Shown piece after piece: positions 28,201 to 36,207 of a stretch of DNA of 64,000 nt (position 1 is its first letter; each line of letters begins with the position of its first letter). Origin of the DNA: Acidobacteriota bacterium (lineage in GTDB: Bacteria; Acidobacteriota; Terriglobia; Bryobacterales; Bryobacteraceae). The notes beneath the pieces were generated by a model. The model was given only the letters and a program-made list of their open reading frames with translations, was not told the DNA's origin and searched no databases. The stretch lies in NCBI GenBank assembly GCA_023436715.1, contig JAEZIJ010000129.1:1-64000 (forward strand), read 5' to 3'. Position numbers and translations under genes: made by a program.

Positions 28201-28661
28201 AGGCGCGCGTCCGCGCCAGCCGCGATGCGCACCGCACGGCTCTGGCGAATCTTGGAACGCCACCCCAGGAACTCGATCGCGCTGTGGCGCGCGTCGAGCA
28301 GGCATTGCTCCGTACGCTGGCGAGCCACCGCGGTCGCTGGATTCTCGCAAGCCGGCCGGGCGCGCGCTGTGAGTACGCGATGGCCGGACTGCTGGAGGGC
28401 GAGATCGTCCATATTTCGGTCGATCGAACTTTCGTGGATGAAGACGGCGCTCGCTGGATCGTCGACTACAAGACCAGCGATCACCAGGGCGGGCGCCTGG
28501 ATTTCTTCCTGGATGAGGAGCAGCGGCGCTACCGCGATCAGCTGGAGCGGTACGCCAGATTCCTGGCGCCGACTGGCGCTGTGAAGTTGGGCCTGTACTT
28601 TCCCCTGTTGGACGGCTGGCGTGAATGGCAGCCGGCTGAGGATAAAGGAGGACAAAGTTGA
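25278..28661 (+). CDS. AddA/RecB-like UvrD-family helicase-nuclease
   Basis: 1127-residue SF1A helicase fused to a nuclease, partner of the preceding gene in a RecBCD/AddAB-like double-strand-end resection complex. Motifs in order: Walker A APAGSGKTELL near residue 32, ITFTRKAAGEM (motif Ia), LLVDEFQDTSVSQF near 420 (Walker B), GDPMQSIYRFRQAE (motif III), LMTIHKAKGLQFETVIVPGL near 765 (motif V), YVACTRAVRRL near 845 (motif VI), and WIVDYKTSDH near 1061 (nuclease core). Both subunits therefore carry a nuclease centre, as in AddAB. The stop TGA overlaps the TTG start of the SbcD-like gene. Confidence 0.92.
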   Translation: MSTSAARVSSDDAARRRALDPSASFLVQAPAGSGKTELLIQRFLALLALVREPESIVAITFTRKAAGEMQDRILKALARAARNEIPAKPHERRSHDLALDALDRDRRQGWDLLSHPSRLRIQTIDSLCASITRQMPWLARLGAQPAVTEDADFHYLEAARRTLALVEEEGAWSPPLETVLAHLDNNVPQAAKLIVQMLRFRDHWLHLTVEGAASREELERAMENAASDGLALASELFPEPLRNLTVELAAFAAGNVPEAHPLRACAGLTAWPQPLAAERAVWDGLCALLLTGEGDAFRKEPTAGFPGFSKEKVAALRKLYRDRKEQARGLYQALQGESALREALARVKLLPPVRYTDAQWQVMESLLRVLKLAAANLRLVFREAGEVDFNEIATSARIALGDAAEPSELALGLDARIQHLLVDEFQDTSVSQFELLEKLTAGWEPGDGPTIFLVGDPMQSIYRFRQAEVGLFLKVAEGAAGPISPEFLRLDANHRSQAGIVNWVNEAFRRIFPQVGDVATGAMTYSQSEPRNPEEPGEAVTVHALRKGEDAAEAALVVQVVQEARATDPAGKVAILVRARSHLAAIVPALKEAGLAFRAIEIDRLSERSVVRDMLALTRAMLHLADRPAWLAILRAPWCGLELGDLHALVDGRPDAVVWDLLGEERGGISPDGAARILRLQNVLARAFAERGRMTLRRWVERTWWALGGPACAGSDDAPQDAADYLDLLEKHERAGDLPDFDGFRKQVDQLYARPDPRADGTLELMTIHKAKGLQFETVIVPGLGRVPRPDSPALLLSAERPRPEGVDRLLASIRETGGGQDPMYEYLRDVERFKAANEDIRLLYVACTRAVRRLHLIGHAVEDASGKVNPQSGSLLERLWPGLREDEKQRFAKRCAASPEQAPGVRPAGVQLSRMPVDWTPPEIPGPLPLRPAPRIRDEQRSYLWVGDTLRHVGTVVHGTLEEIGREGLEAWDEARVRASRDAHRTALANLGTPPQELDRAVARVEQALLRTLASHRGRWILASRPGARCEYAMAGLLEGEIVHISVDRTFVDEDGARWIVDYKTSDHQGGRLDFFLDEEQRRYRDQLERYARFLAPTGAVKLGLYFPLLDGWREWQPAEDKGGQS

Positions 28662-29743
28662 AGTTCCTGCATACGTCAGACTGGCAGATCGGCATGGGCG
28701 CCGCTCATGTGGGCGAGGCCGGGGATCGCGTTCGCCGGGAAAGGCTTCGGGCCGCCGAGCGCGTTGTGGCAGCCGCCCGCGAAGCCGGTGCCGAGTTTCT
28801 GCTGCTTGCCGGCGACACCTTCGAACATAACGGCGTGGACCGGCCCTCCGTGCAGCAGGTTGGTGACATTCTGGCCGCCGCCGGCCGTCCGGTTTTCCTG
28901 ATTCCCGGCAATCATGATCCGCTGACGCCGGGTTCGGTCTGGGAACATCCCGTCTGGCAGGCCGCGAATCTGCATGTTCTCCGCACTGCCGAGGCCGTCG
29001 ACCTCGGCTCCGCGAAGCTGTTCCCGTGCCCGCTTGTGGAAGCCCATAGCCGGCGGGATCCGACCCTCTGGATCACTCCGGACGGTGGAAACACGATCCG
29101 TATAGGCATGGCGCACGGCTCCGTCGAAGGCGTGAGCGACGATCTCGATTATCCCATCGCCCGGAACGCCCCGGGACGCGCGGGTTTGGATTATCTGGCC
29201 CTGGGACACTGGCATTCCTACGCGCCCTATTCCGATGCGCAAGCCACCGTTCGGATGGCCTACTCCGGAACGCACGAAACCACGAAGTTTGGAGAGCGTG
29301 AAAGCGGCAATGCGCTCATCGTGGAAATCGCTTCCCCTAGCGGGGCGCCGCTGATTCAGCCTGTGCGCACTGGAGGGCTGGCCTGGCGCGACGTGGTGTG
29401 CGATCTGCGGACCGCCGGACAGGTCGAGGAAGTCTTCTCGGAAATCGACGGGATCGAGAAGCCCGATTCGGCTTTGGTTCGCATTCGTCTCACTGGCCTG
29501 ATCTTTGCGGCGGATCTTCCGAAGTTCAGGCAGCTTCGGGACATCATGGACTCCAACCGCTTCTTGTTTGGGCGCATGGACGATTCGGGGCTGCGGCCGG
29601 CCCCGGAGGACGCGGCGTGGGTGGATGCGCTGCCGGACGGGATTCTGAGGGAAGCGGCGCTCCGGCTCAGGGAGACGGACGGCGAAACTGCGGCCAACGC
29701 GCTAATCGAACTCTACTCGCTCGCCCAGGAGGTGTCCGCGTGA
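28658..29743 (+). CDS. SbcD/Mre11-like metallophosphoesterase nuclease
   Basis: 361-residue calcineurin-like phosphoesterase, presumed nuclease subunit of an SbcCD/Mre11-Rad50-like complex with the next gene. Motifs: HTSDWQIGM at the N-terminus, AGDTFEHNG, IPGNHDPL, MAHGS and LGHWHSY. Motif I normally reads D-x-H but is D-x-Q here. This may be a subfamily feature or may affect metal binding. The start is a TTG at 28658 preceded by a strong AGGAGG and overlapping the AddA-like stop. At 361 residues it is slightly shorter than Escherichia coli SbcD (about 400). The closest experimentally named relatives could also be YhaO/SbcF-type proteins. Confidence 0.87.
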   Translation: MKFLHTSDWQIGMGAAHVGEAGDRVRRERLRAAERVVAAAREAGAEFLLLAGDTFEHNGVDRPSVQQVGDILAAAGRPVFLIPGNHDPLTPGSVWEHPVWQAANLHVLRTAEAVDLGSAKLFPCPLVEAHSRRDPTLWITPDGGNTIRIGMAHGSVEGVSDDLDYPIARNAPGRAGLDYLALGHWHSYAPYSDAQATVRMAYSGTHETTKFGERESGNALIVEIASPSGAPLIQPVRTGGLAWRDVVCDLRTAGQVEEVFSEIDGIEKPDSALVRIRLTGLIFAADLPKFRQLRDIMDSNRFLFGRMDDSGLRPAPEDAAWVDALPDGILREAALRLRETDGETAANALIELYSLAQEVSA

Positions 29744-32472
29744 TCGTACATTCCATAGAAGTCAAAGGTTGGCGATGCTTCGTCAACAAAACCCGCCTCG
29801 GTCCATTAGGCGAGGGGATCAACGTGGTGCACGGGCCGAACGGGGCAGGGAAATCAACGCTGTTCCAGGCGATGGTGCGCGGACTGCTCGACAACTACAG
29901 CGTAGGCGGCGAGGAAGCGCAAACGCTGCGGCCCTGGGGCCGAACGCTTGCTCCGTCGGTGACCGTCGAGTTCCGGGATGGTGGAAACGAGTACCGGATC
30001 TCGAAGCAGTTCCTCGACAAGCCGTCCTCGCTGCTGGAGCGCCGGGACGGGGGCGCGTTCATGGCCCTCGCCGAGAACAAAACGGCGGATGAGCAGGTTC
30101 GGCAAATGCTACGCGCCACGGGCCGCGGCAAGGGCCTTGCGGATGTGGAGAACTGGGGCCTGGCGCAAGTTTTGTGGACGCTGCAAGGCGATCTCGAACT
30201 GGTGAACGTGACCAGCGACGTGGTTGCAAGTATCCGAACCATGCTGGGCGCGCACTTCGCCGGACCACGCGGCGGGCGATTGGAGCAGCGCATCGACGAG
30301 ATATACAGGGAGTACTTCAGCAAGGGCGGCGTACCGCACAAAGGGAAGAACGCTCCGCCGGCGATCCAGCTTGCAGCCGATCTTGAGAAGGCCAAGGAAC
30401 GGCTGGCGGAGGCGCGTCAACGCCTGACTGAGTTCGAAGAACGGGCTTTGGCGCTGGAGGGAATCCGCGCCGAGAGGGCGCAGGCATCGCGGAACATCGC
30501 GGCAGCGTCCGCGGCGCGCGAAGCCGCTCGCAAGCAAGCGAGCGATTATCACGCTCTAGCGCTGGAGCGGGGACGGCGCGCGGGACAGTTGCAGAGCGCC
30601 GAGGCCGAGTATCAGCGGATCTTCGAGCGGATCGAAGCGATCCGCAAAGCGGCGGCGCTGGCGGAGGGAGCCCGGCGCGAAGCGGAACGGCTGGATGCTT
30701 CCGTTCCACCTTTGCGCCGTGCCGAAGAAGAGGCGCGCGCCGAAGCCCAGCACCGGCTGACGGCGTTGGAAAATGCACGCGGCAGGCAGGCCGCCGTCGT
30801 CACGGCAAGAGAGGAGGCGAACCTCGCGGCCCAGTACGACAATGGCCGCCGCACGATAGGAGAGCTCTCTCGAAAGCTGGAACAGGTCCGCGCGGCAGCC
30901 GAGCCTATTGCCGCGCTACGGCGCGAACGCGATGCCCTGATCGCGCCGGACCCAACGGCACTGAAGGCTATCCGCAAGACGTTCAAGTCGCGGGACGACG
31001 CGCAGCTTAAGCTCGAAGCCGCGCTGATGCGGATCGAAATCGAGCCGGTGCGCGAGGCCTCGGTGACGGTGCTCGAAGGCGAGAAGCCCGGAGCGTTTGC
31101 CCTGCGCGCGGGAGTCGCCGAGACTTTTCATGGCTGGCCGGCCGTCGTGCTCGAAATCGAAGGATTGGGACGAGTGCGGGCTCGCGGCTCTGCGGAGAAC
31201 GTGGAAGAGCTGCGCGCCGAACGCAATAAAGCAGCGGCGAAGCTGGCCCGCCTGACGGAACCGTTCGGCACGGCGGATCTCGAAACGCTTGAGGCCCTTT
31301 CGGAACGCGCCGCGAACCTGGAGGGCGAAATCGGCCGCCATGAGGCCGGCCTCAAAGCAACGCTTGCCGGGAAAACGGCCGACGCGCTCACTGCTGAACA
31401 TGCCAAGTGGGAAATCGTGATTGCCGGCATCGAAGCGCAGCGGCCGGCGTGGAAGACGGAACCTCCGGACGCCGTCGCACTCGAACGGTCCGCGGCGGAA
31501 TTAGATCGCGAGGTCCGGGCTCAGGTTGCCGCCGCCGAACGCGATTGGACCGCCGCCGAGGCATTGGCGTCCAGCGCGCAGAGGGACGCCCAGGCCGAAG
31601 CGCTGCGCCTCGATGCCGCTCGCAAGGCGCTCACTGACGCGGAGCGACGACTCCAGGAGTTGCGGAGCGACGGCAAGACCGATGCGGAACGCGACCAGGA
31701 ACGGGTCGCCGCCGCCCTTAAGTCCGACGCGGCGCGCGCATCTCTGGCCGGGATCGACAAACAGTTGGAAAAGTTCGCCTGTGATCCGGCCGATGAAGTG
31801 CGAAGCCTGGAAACACAACTCGCGCGCATGGGTGAGATGGAGCGCGAGGCGTTGGAGCGAGAAAAGCTGGCGGAGGGCGCACTTTCGAAGGATGCTGCGC
31901 AGGGCCCGTATCAGGCGGTTACCGCCGCGGAGGAGGAGGTCGCCGCCATCACGCCTCGTCTCGCTCGCGAACAGGCTCGCATGGAGGCCGTCAAGCTCCT
32001 GTGGCAAACGGTAACGGATTGCCGTACCACGGCAGTCGCGGCGGTCGCCGCTCCAGTCGAGTCCGTTGCATCCAGTTTGTTGCACAGAATCGCCGGGGGC
32101 CGTTTCGGCCGGATCCGCCTGGGCGAGACATTACTCCCCGAGGACCTTCTGGCCGGCGGGCCGGAGGAGCCAGTGCCCGTGATGCTGGACGACGCTTCCG
32201 GAGGCGAACGGGAACAGGTGTTTTTCGCAACGCGGCTCGCTCTGGCCGAAGTTCTCGCGCGGGAAGAACGCCAACTCGTCCTGCTCGACGACGTGCTGAC
32301 CGCGACCGACACGGCGCGAATGGCGAGGGTCATGCGCGTGCTGGAGGAATCGGCTGAAAAGCTGCAAATCGTGATTTTGACTTGTCACCCGGAGCGTTAC
32401 GTTGCGCTACAGAGCGCCAGGTTCTTCGACATGGAACAGGTAGCGATGTCCCGCCTGGCCGCCGCACGGTAG
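29740..32472 (+). CDS. SbcC/Rad50-like AAA ATPase, without zinc hook
   Basis: 910-residue SMC-like ATPase. The N-terminal half-domain carries Walker A GPNGAGKST near residue 32 and a Q-loop region. Long Ala/Glu/Arg-rich coiled coils (about 200-430 and 500-760) flank a beta-rich insert (FALRAGVAETFHGWPAVVLE and following). The C-terminal half has the signature DDASGGEREQVFFATRLAL and Walker B QLVLLDDVLTATD. No CxxC hook occurs anywhere in the coiled coil, unlike classical SbcC/Rad50 and more like YhaN/SbcE. The GTG start overlaps the SbcD-like stop (GTGA), with AGGAGG seven bases before, so the pair is tightly coupled. It probably acts on DNA ends or hairpins together with the preceding nuclease. 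Confidence 0.87.
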   Translation: MIVHSIEVKGWRCFVNKTRLGPLGEGINVVHGPNGAGKSTLFQAMVRGLLDNYSVGGEEAQTLRPWGRTLAPSVTVEFRDGGNEYRISKQFLDKPSSLLERRDGGAFMALAENKTADEQVRQMLRATGRGKGLADVENWGLAQVLWTLQGDLELVNVTSDVVASIRTMLGAHFAGPRGGRLEQRIDEIYREYFSKGGVPHKGKNAPPAIQLAADLEKAKERLAEARQRLTEFEERALALEGIRAERAQASRNIAAASAAREAARKQASDYHALALERGRRAGQLQSAEAEYQRIFERIEAIRKAAALAEGARREAERLDASVPPLRRAEEEARAEAQHRLTALENARGRQAAVVTAREEANLAAQYDNGRRTIGELSRKLEQVRAAAEPIAALRRERDALIAPDPTALKAIRKTFKSRDDAQLKLEAALMRIEIEPVREASVTVLEGEKPGAFALRAGVAETFHGWPAVVLEIEGLGRVRARGSAENVEELRAERNKAAAKLARLTEPFGTADLETLEALSERAANLEGEIGRHEAGLKATLAGKTADALTAEHAKWEIVIAGIEAQRPAWKTEPPDAVALERSAAELDREVRAQVAAAERDWTAAEALASSAQRDAQAEALRLDAARKALTDAERRLQELRSDGKTDAERDQERVAAALKSDAARASLAGIDKQLEKFACDPADEVRSLETQLARMGEMEREALEREKLAEGALSKDAAQGPYQAVTAAEEEVAAITPRLAREQARMEAVKLLWQTVTDCRTTAVAAVAAPVESVASSLLHRIAGGRFGRIRLGETLLPEDLLAGGPEEPVPVMLDDASGGEREQVFFATRLALAEVLAREERQLVLLDDVLTATDTARMARVMRVLEESAEKLQIVILTCHPERYVALQSARFFDMEQVAMSRLAAAR

Positions 32473-32480
32473 GAGAGACT

Positions 32481-32684
32481 ATGAATCAGGAAATCTTCGC
32501 ACGTTACGCAGACATCAAGAAGTCAATCTCCAAAAGAGGGCCAAGTGGACGTATTCGGAGATCGCCCAGCAGCTCGAACGGGCTGAGGTCCCGTCAAAAG
32601 GAAGGACAAAAAGACGGAATTGCCAAGGCCGAATACAGCGACGTTCTCGTGTTCAAGGGCGCTGCGGCCGCGACGGCGGCCTGA
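32481..32684 (+). pseudogene. frameshifted small HTH-like gene after the SbcC-like gene
   Basis: An ATG with a good AGGAGA site lies eight bases after the SbcC-like stop. It begins MNQEIFARYADIKKSISKR. The sensible continuation (AKWTYSEIAQQLERAEVPSK, which has the look of a recognition-helix region) is in another frame, reached by a -1/+2 shift near 32536. Past that the sequence degrades. The original was probably a small DNA-binding protein of about 70-100 residues, possibly a sixth member of the repair cassette or part of a mobile element. I do not recognise the family. Confidence 0.5.
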
Positions 32685-32799
32685 TCCGCTCGTTTCGAAC
32701 CAAGCCAGACGTTGCTTTGCAGCAAACCCGGCGTGCTCGCGAGCGAGATCGCTCCCCTGATCGATCACCTCGCTGACGCCGGTCTTGACCAGTTCCTTA

Positions 32800-32975
32800 C
32801 CCGGCGGCGAGATGCTGGGCTTCTGGCCGCAAAGAACTGATAGAGGCGCGCGGCCTGGGAAGGTCGCTGGGCTGCACGATGAACGGTCCCGCCGGCTTAT
32901 AGCGCACCAGGAAATCGACGTTCGCTCGCGGTTCCTCTTTCGGTTCGCCGCGACTTATCAGCAGCAGACTCCAAG
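32800..32975 (-). pseudogene. remnant of an MNT-type nucleotidyltransferase
   Basis: The minus strand reads ISRGEPKEEPRANVDFLVRY with KPAGPF after it. This resembles the GSxARGEA...SDVDFLV core of minimal nucleotidyltransferase (MntA-type) antitoxins that pair with HEPN toxins. The glycine-serine and the first aspartate are lost, there is no start codon and the rest is unreadable, so it is a decayed fragment at best. No HEPN partner is seen. Confidence 0.35.
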
Positions 32976-33021
32976 ACACGTGCCAAATGCAGAATGACCA
33001 AAGACCAAGTTGTTGATTTGA

Positions 33022-33066
<45 letters not shown>

Positions 33067-33104
33067 TCTAGGCACTCCTTTGATATCAATGAGATAACTG
33101 CGCG

Positions 33105-33186
33105 GGTGTTTGGTTCGGGTGCATCAAACACCTTGGAGTTTTCGGGTGGTTTTTCGGTCGCCGCTTAATGTAGTGGAAATGTAGTG
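33105..33186. repeat. inverted and direct repeats beside the tRNA fragment
   Basis: An 8-base inverted repeat, GGTGTTTG (33105-33112) and CAAACACC (33125-33132), is followed by two copies of AATGTAGTG with an 11-base period (33167-33175 and 33178-33186). The copies end four bases before the cbiJ stop. Tandem short repeats next to a tRNA 3' fragment look like integrase arm-binding sites. The hairpin has no T-run on either strand and so is not an obvious terminator. Between the frameshifted gene at 32684 and this point no intact gene is visible. Confidence 0.45.
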
Positions 33187-33189
33187 TTC

Positions 33190-33975
33190 CTACTTCGCCA
33201 GATCCTTCGTTTTCCTTTCCCGTGCCGCTAGGGTACGAAGTAGCTCTTTAACTGACCTGAACGTGTTTGTTGTCGTTTCCACTGGCCGACGGATAACCAC
33301 AACGCGGCATTGCTCGAACCGCGCCGCTTCGGTCTTGGCCGGGACGCCGCCCTCAATTCCGCTGTCTTTTGTCACAATCGCGCCGGCGGCGATCTTTCGA
33401 ATCGTGGCGCGGTTCTCCTCTACGGAGAACGGCCCACGCGCTGCAATGATGGCGGTCTCGGGCAAGCCAGCCAAGCGGCAGGCGGTTAGGGATTCCGGTA
33501 ATGGTAAAACGCGGGCGAACACGTCGAGCCGGGTGCGCTGCGATTCTTGCACATAGGGGGTGAGGTGGCGCGATCCTACCGTCAGCAGCACGGGGCGGCA
33601 AAACGAGAAGGCAAGGCGCGCCGCTTCGGCGTGACCATCCGCGATGATGACTCCATCAGCTTCCGCCAAGTTCGTCTCGGGCCGCTGCCAGCGCAGATAA
33701 GGGACGCCAGCGGCACGCGCGGCCGCACGCGCATTGGCCTGTGCTTCGGTGGCGTAGGGATGGGTTGCATCCACGAGCGCCGCTGCGCCGGCATCGCGAA
33801 TGAGAGCCGCCATTCCGGCCGCGTCGAGCCGCCCACATCGACGCGATACCAGCGGGTGCTCCGGTAAGAGCAGGGCCGCTTCGGTGGCTGTCGAAACGAC
33901 CACCGCGTACCCGGCAGCAGCCAGCGCCGCCGCCAAGGGCGCCGTCTCGCTGGTTCCACCGAGCAGCAGAATCAT
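33190..33975 (-). CDS. cbiJ: precorrin-6A / cobalt-precorrin-6A reductase
   Basis: NAD(P)H-dependent reductase of the corrin ring (CobK/CbiJ). 261 residues, normal size. Features: N-terminal nucleotide-binding MILLLGGTSETAPLAAAL, VDATHPYATEAQANA, TVGSRHLTPY and IVTKDSGIEGGVPAKTEAA, all family hallmarks. The anaerobic name is used because the cluster carries CbiD, CbiG and CbiK. It is the last gene of the long minus-strand cobalamin unit; its ATG overlaps the cbiH stop. Confidence 0.93.
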   Translation of the reverse strand: MILLLGGTSETAPLAAALAAAGYAVVVSTATEAALLLPEHPLVSRRCGRLDAAGMAALIRDAGAAALVDATHPYATEAQANARAAARAAGVPYLRWQRPETNLAEADGVIIADGHAEAARLAFSFCRPVLLTVGSRHLTPYVQESQRTRLDVFARVLPLPESLTACRLAGLPETAIIAARGPFSVEENRATIRKIAAGAIVTKDSGIEGGVPAKTEAARFEQCRVVVIRRPVETTTNTFRSVKELLRTLAARERKTKDLAK

Positions 33976-34697
33976 ATTTCATACCCGCGTGGAGTGACCA
34001 TTCGACCGCGCACGATGCGCGTGGAAGAGTTGCCGATCAGCACCACGCTGCGCATCCCGATCTCCTCTGAGAGGAAATGGCCGAGATCGGTCAACACGAT
34101 TCGCTCATCCTCCAAGCCCAATGCGGTAGCGATGCCAACGGGCGTTGAAGCGGCGCGGTGGCACAGAAAGACCTCCGCCGCCTCCTCCAATTGACGAACG
34201 CGGCGTCGGCTTCTCGGGTTGTAGAGCGCCACGGCCAAGTCGGCACAAGCGACGGCTTCCAATCGCTCACGGATCTGTTGCCATGGCACCAGCAGATCGC
34301 TCAGGCTAATGCACGCGAAGTCGAGCATGAGCGGCGCGCCCAACTGCGCAGCCGCGGCGAAGCACGCAGAGACGCCCGGAACGATCTCGATGGGGACGTC
34401 GATGCCAAGCTCATCGGCCTGTTCAAGTATGAGCCCGGCCATGCCATAGACTCCCGCATCGCCCGAGGAGACAACAGCCACCGTCGCGCCTTCGGCCGCG
34501 CGGCACAATGCGGCCTTCGAGCGCTCCACTTCCTGGGTCATGCCGGTGGCGATGACCTCCTTGCCGGCGGTCAGGTCCTCAATCAGCTCCACATAGGCGT
34601 GATAGCCGACCACTACTTCGGCGCGCAGGATGGCTTGTTCGGCGCGGCGGGTGCGGTCGAGCGGGCTCCCGGGGCCGATTCCGACCACGTAGAGCAT
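33972..34697 (-). CDS. cbiH: cobalt-precorrin-3 C17-methyltransferase
   Basis: SAM-dependent methyltransferase (CobJ/CbiH) that methylates C17 and promotes ring contraction. 241 residues. It shows the tetrapyrrole-methylase pattern: VVGIGPGSPLDRT at the N-terminus, VSSGDAGVYGMAG, EIVPGVSACFAAAAQLGAPL, ALYNPRSRRR and VLIGNSSTRIV near the end. The last two are typical of CobJ. The start codon lies 85 bases inside the 3' end of the upstream cbiG frame. No fused ferredoxin-like domain is seen. Confidence 0.94.
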   Translation of the reverse strand: MLYVVGIGPGSPLDRTRRAEQAILRAEVVVGYHAYVELIEDLTAGKEVIATGMTQEVERSKAALCRAAEGATVAVVSSGDAGVYGMAGLILEQADELGIDVPIEIVPGVSACFAAAAQLGAPLMLDFACISLSDLLVPWQQIRERLEAVACADLAVALYNPRSRRRVRQLEEAAEVFLCHRAASTPVGIATALGLEDERIVLTDLGHFLSEEIGMRSVVLIGNSSTRIVRGRMVTPRGYEI

Positions 34698-35461
34698 TCC
34701 CGCGCCAGTGCCACGGTCACTCCGTGAATGATGGTCTTGGGTAGTAATAGACGCGTCCTCCTTCCAGCCAGCAATGCTGCGGGCTCGGCCACGGCAGGCA
34801 CTCCGACTTTTCCTTCGACAAACGCCGAATGAGCAAATCCGCGCGACGATAGGCGAATCTCTTCGCTGGACACGAACCGCAGCGGAAGCCCGAGTTCGCG
34901 CGCCGCTTCATGCAGACCTGGTTCATGCGCCTTGACGTCCGCCGATGCGAGCAGGCGCACCGAGCCGAGGTCCACGCCGACGTGAGCGAGCGCCTCGCGG
35001 ACCGCGGCCGAGATGCGCTCGGCAGGCATTCCCTTGCGGCATCCCACGCCCACGATGACGTCCTTCTGAGCTTCCGTTGTTGTGGTGATCACGGGCTCGG
35101 CTCCAACCAGGTTCGCGACGCGCACCGCGAGATCGTTCGCTCCTCCCTCGTGCCCGCTCAACAGGCTGATGCACCAGCGCCCGCGGACATCAAGCACCAC
35201 CACAGCGGGGTCTTGCGTCTTGTGGCGCAGACAGCCGGCGACTGCACGCACCACTACGCCGCACGGCGCGGCGAAGATCAGGCTCTCCGCGAGCGGAAAC
35301 AACTCGGCCGTCAAGTCTTGGATCTTGTCGAACGGAGTCGCGCCGGACACCGGGCCGGCCGACTGGTGAACGAAGAAGCGCACGCCGCCCAAACCCGCTT
35401 CAACAGCCGGATAGAGCGCTGCCCCTTCGCACGAGAGAGTGATGAAGGCCATGCGGCTCAT
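34613..35461 (-). CDS. cbiG: cobalt-precorrin-5A hydrolase
   Basis: Anaerobic-pathway enzyme that opens the delta-lactone of cobalt-precorrin-5A and releases acetaldehyde. 282 residues. The N-terminal half has AESLIFAAPCGVVVRAVAGC, DPAVVVLDVRGRW and SLLSGHEGGANDLAVRVA. The C-terminal domain has VGVGCRKGMPAERI and SADVKAHEPGLHEAA, matching CbiG_N and CbiG_C. After the usual end (VTVALARE) the frame runs about 25 residues further through the cbiH start, giving an 85-base overlap with no stop. ATG 35461 overlaps the cbiF stop. An in-frame start further upstream is a translation of the neighbour. Confidence 0.92.
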   Translation of the reverse strand: MSRMAFITLSCEGAALYPAVEAGLGGVRFFVHQSAGPVSGATPFDKIQDLTAELFPLAESLIFAAPCGVVVRAVAGCLRHKTQDPAVVVLDVRGRWCISLLSGHEGGANDLAVRVANLVGAEPVITTTTEAQKDVIVGVGCRKGMPAERISAAVREALAHVGVDLGSVRLLASADVKAHEPGLHEAARELGLPLRFVSSEEIRLSSRGFAHSAFVEGKVGVPAVAEPAALLAGRRTRLLLPKTIIHGVTVALARECSTWSESAPGARSTAPAAPNKPSCAPK

Positions 35462-36207
35462 CGCTCCACCGCCTTCCGGAAACCATGCGAAAACGACACG
35501 TCGTACAACCGTGATTGCGTTCCGGCGCATCCGAGAACGGCGCCCACCAGGATGAGCGCGGTTTTGCGGATCCCCTCGGCTTCGGCTCGCTCCGCAAGGG
35601 TGGCGAGCGTGGCCCGGATGACGCGCTGGTCAGGCCAGGACGCGTGATACACCAGCGCCGCCGGGCAACCGGCTCCATAGTGAGGCGCGAGCACGGTACA
35701 GATCTCTTCGACCCGGTCGGTCGAGAGATAGAGACACAGCGTAGCGCGGGCCGCGGCCAATTTGGCCAAGTCCTGCTCGGGGGGAACCGGCGTGCGTCCT
35801 GCAGCGCGCGTCAGAATGACGGTTTGAGATACCCCAGGCACAGTGAGTTCCGCCATCAGCGCGGATGCCACCGCCTGAAACGCGCTGATGCCGGGCACGA
35901 CTTCGTAGTCGATGCCGTAACGATCGAGCGCGGCCATCTGCTCGCCGATGGCACCGTAAAGCGACGGCTCACCCGAATGCAAGCGCACGACATCGCGGTT
36001 CGACGCGCGACAGACCGCGACGATGTCTTCAAGCGTCATACTTGCCGAGTCGTGCCGCTCGGCGCTTTCCGGCAGCAGAGCGAGTACGGCCGGACTCACC
36101 AGCGAGCCGGCGTAGATGCACACCTGCGCGCCGCGAATCAGACGCGCGGCCTTCTGCGTGAGTAAGTCGGGGTCACCCGGTCCGGCGCCGACGAAATAGA
36201 CTTTCAT
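35458..36207 (-). CDS. cbiF: cobalt-precorrin-4 C11-methyltransferase
   Basis: SAM-dependent methyltransferase (CobM/CbiF), 249 residues. Visible: VYFVGAGPGDPDLLTQKAAR, the CobM-typical YAGSLVSPAVL, VRLHSGEPSLYGAIGEQ, VVPGISAFQAVASALMAELT, VILTRAAGRTPVP and YLSTDRVEEI. All are canonical for the family. Its ATG overlaps the cbiE stop and its stop overlaps cbiG. Product passes to CbiG. Confidence 0.95.
   Translation of the reverse strand: MKVYFVGAGPGDPDLLTQKAARLIRGAQVCIYAGSLVSPAVLALLPESAERHDSASMTLEDIVAVCRASNRDVVRLHSGEPSLYGAIGEQMAALDRYGIDYEVVPGISAFQAVASALMAELTVPGVSQTVILTRAAGRTPVPPEQDLAKLAAARATLCLYLSTDRVEEICTVLAPHYGAGCPAALVYHASWPDQRVIRATLATLAERAEAEGIRKTALILVGAVLGCAGTQSRLYDVSFSHGFRKAVER

Noticed and set aside
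33105..33132. Inverted repeat considered as the terminator of the cobalamin operon
   Set aside because: Neither strand has a T-run after it, and it sits next to a probable attachment site. Listed only as a repeat.
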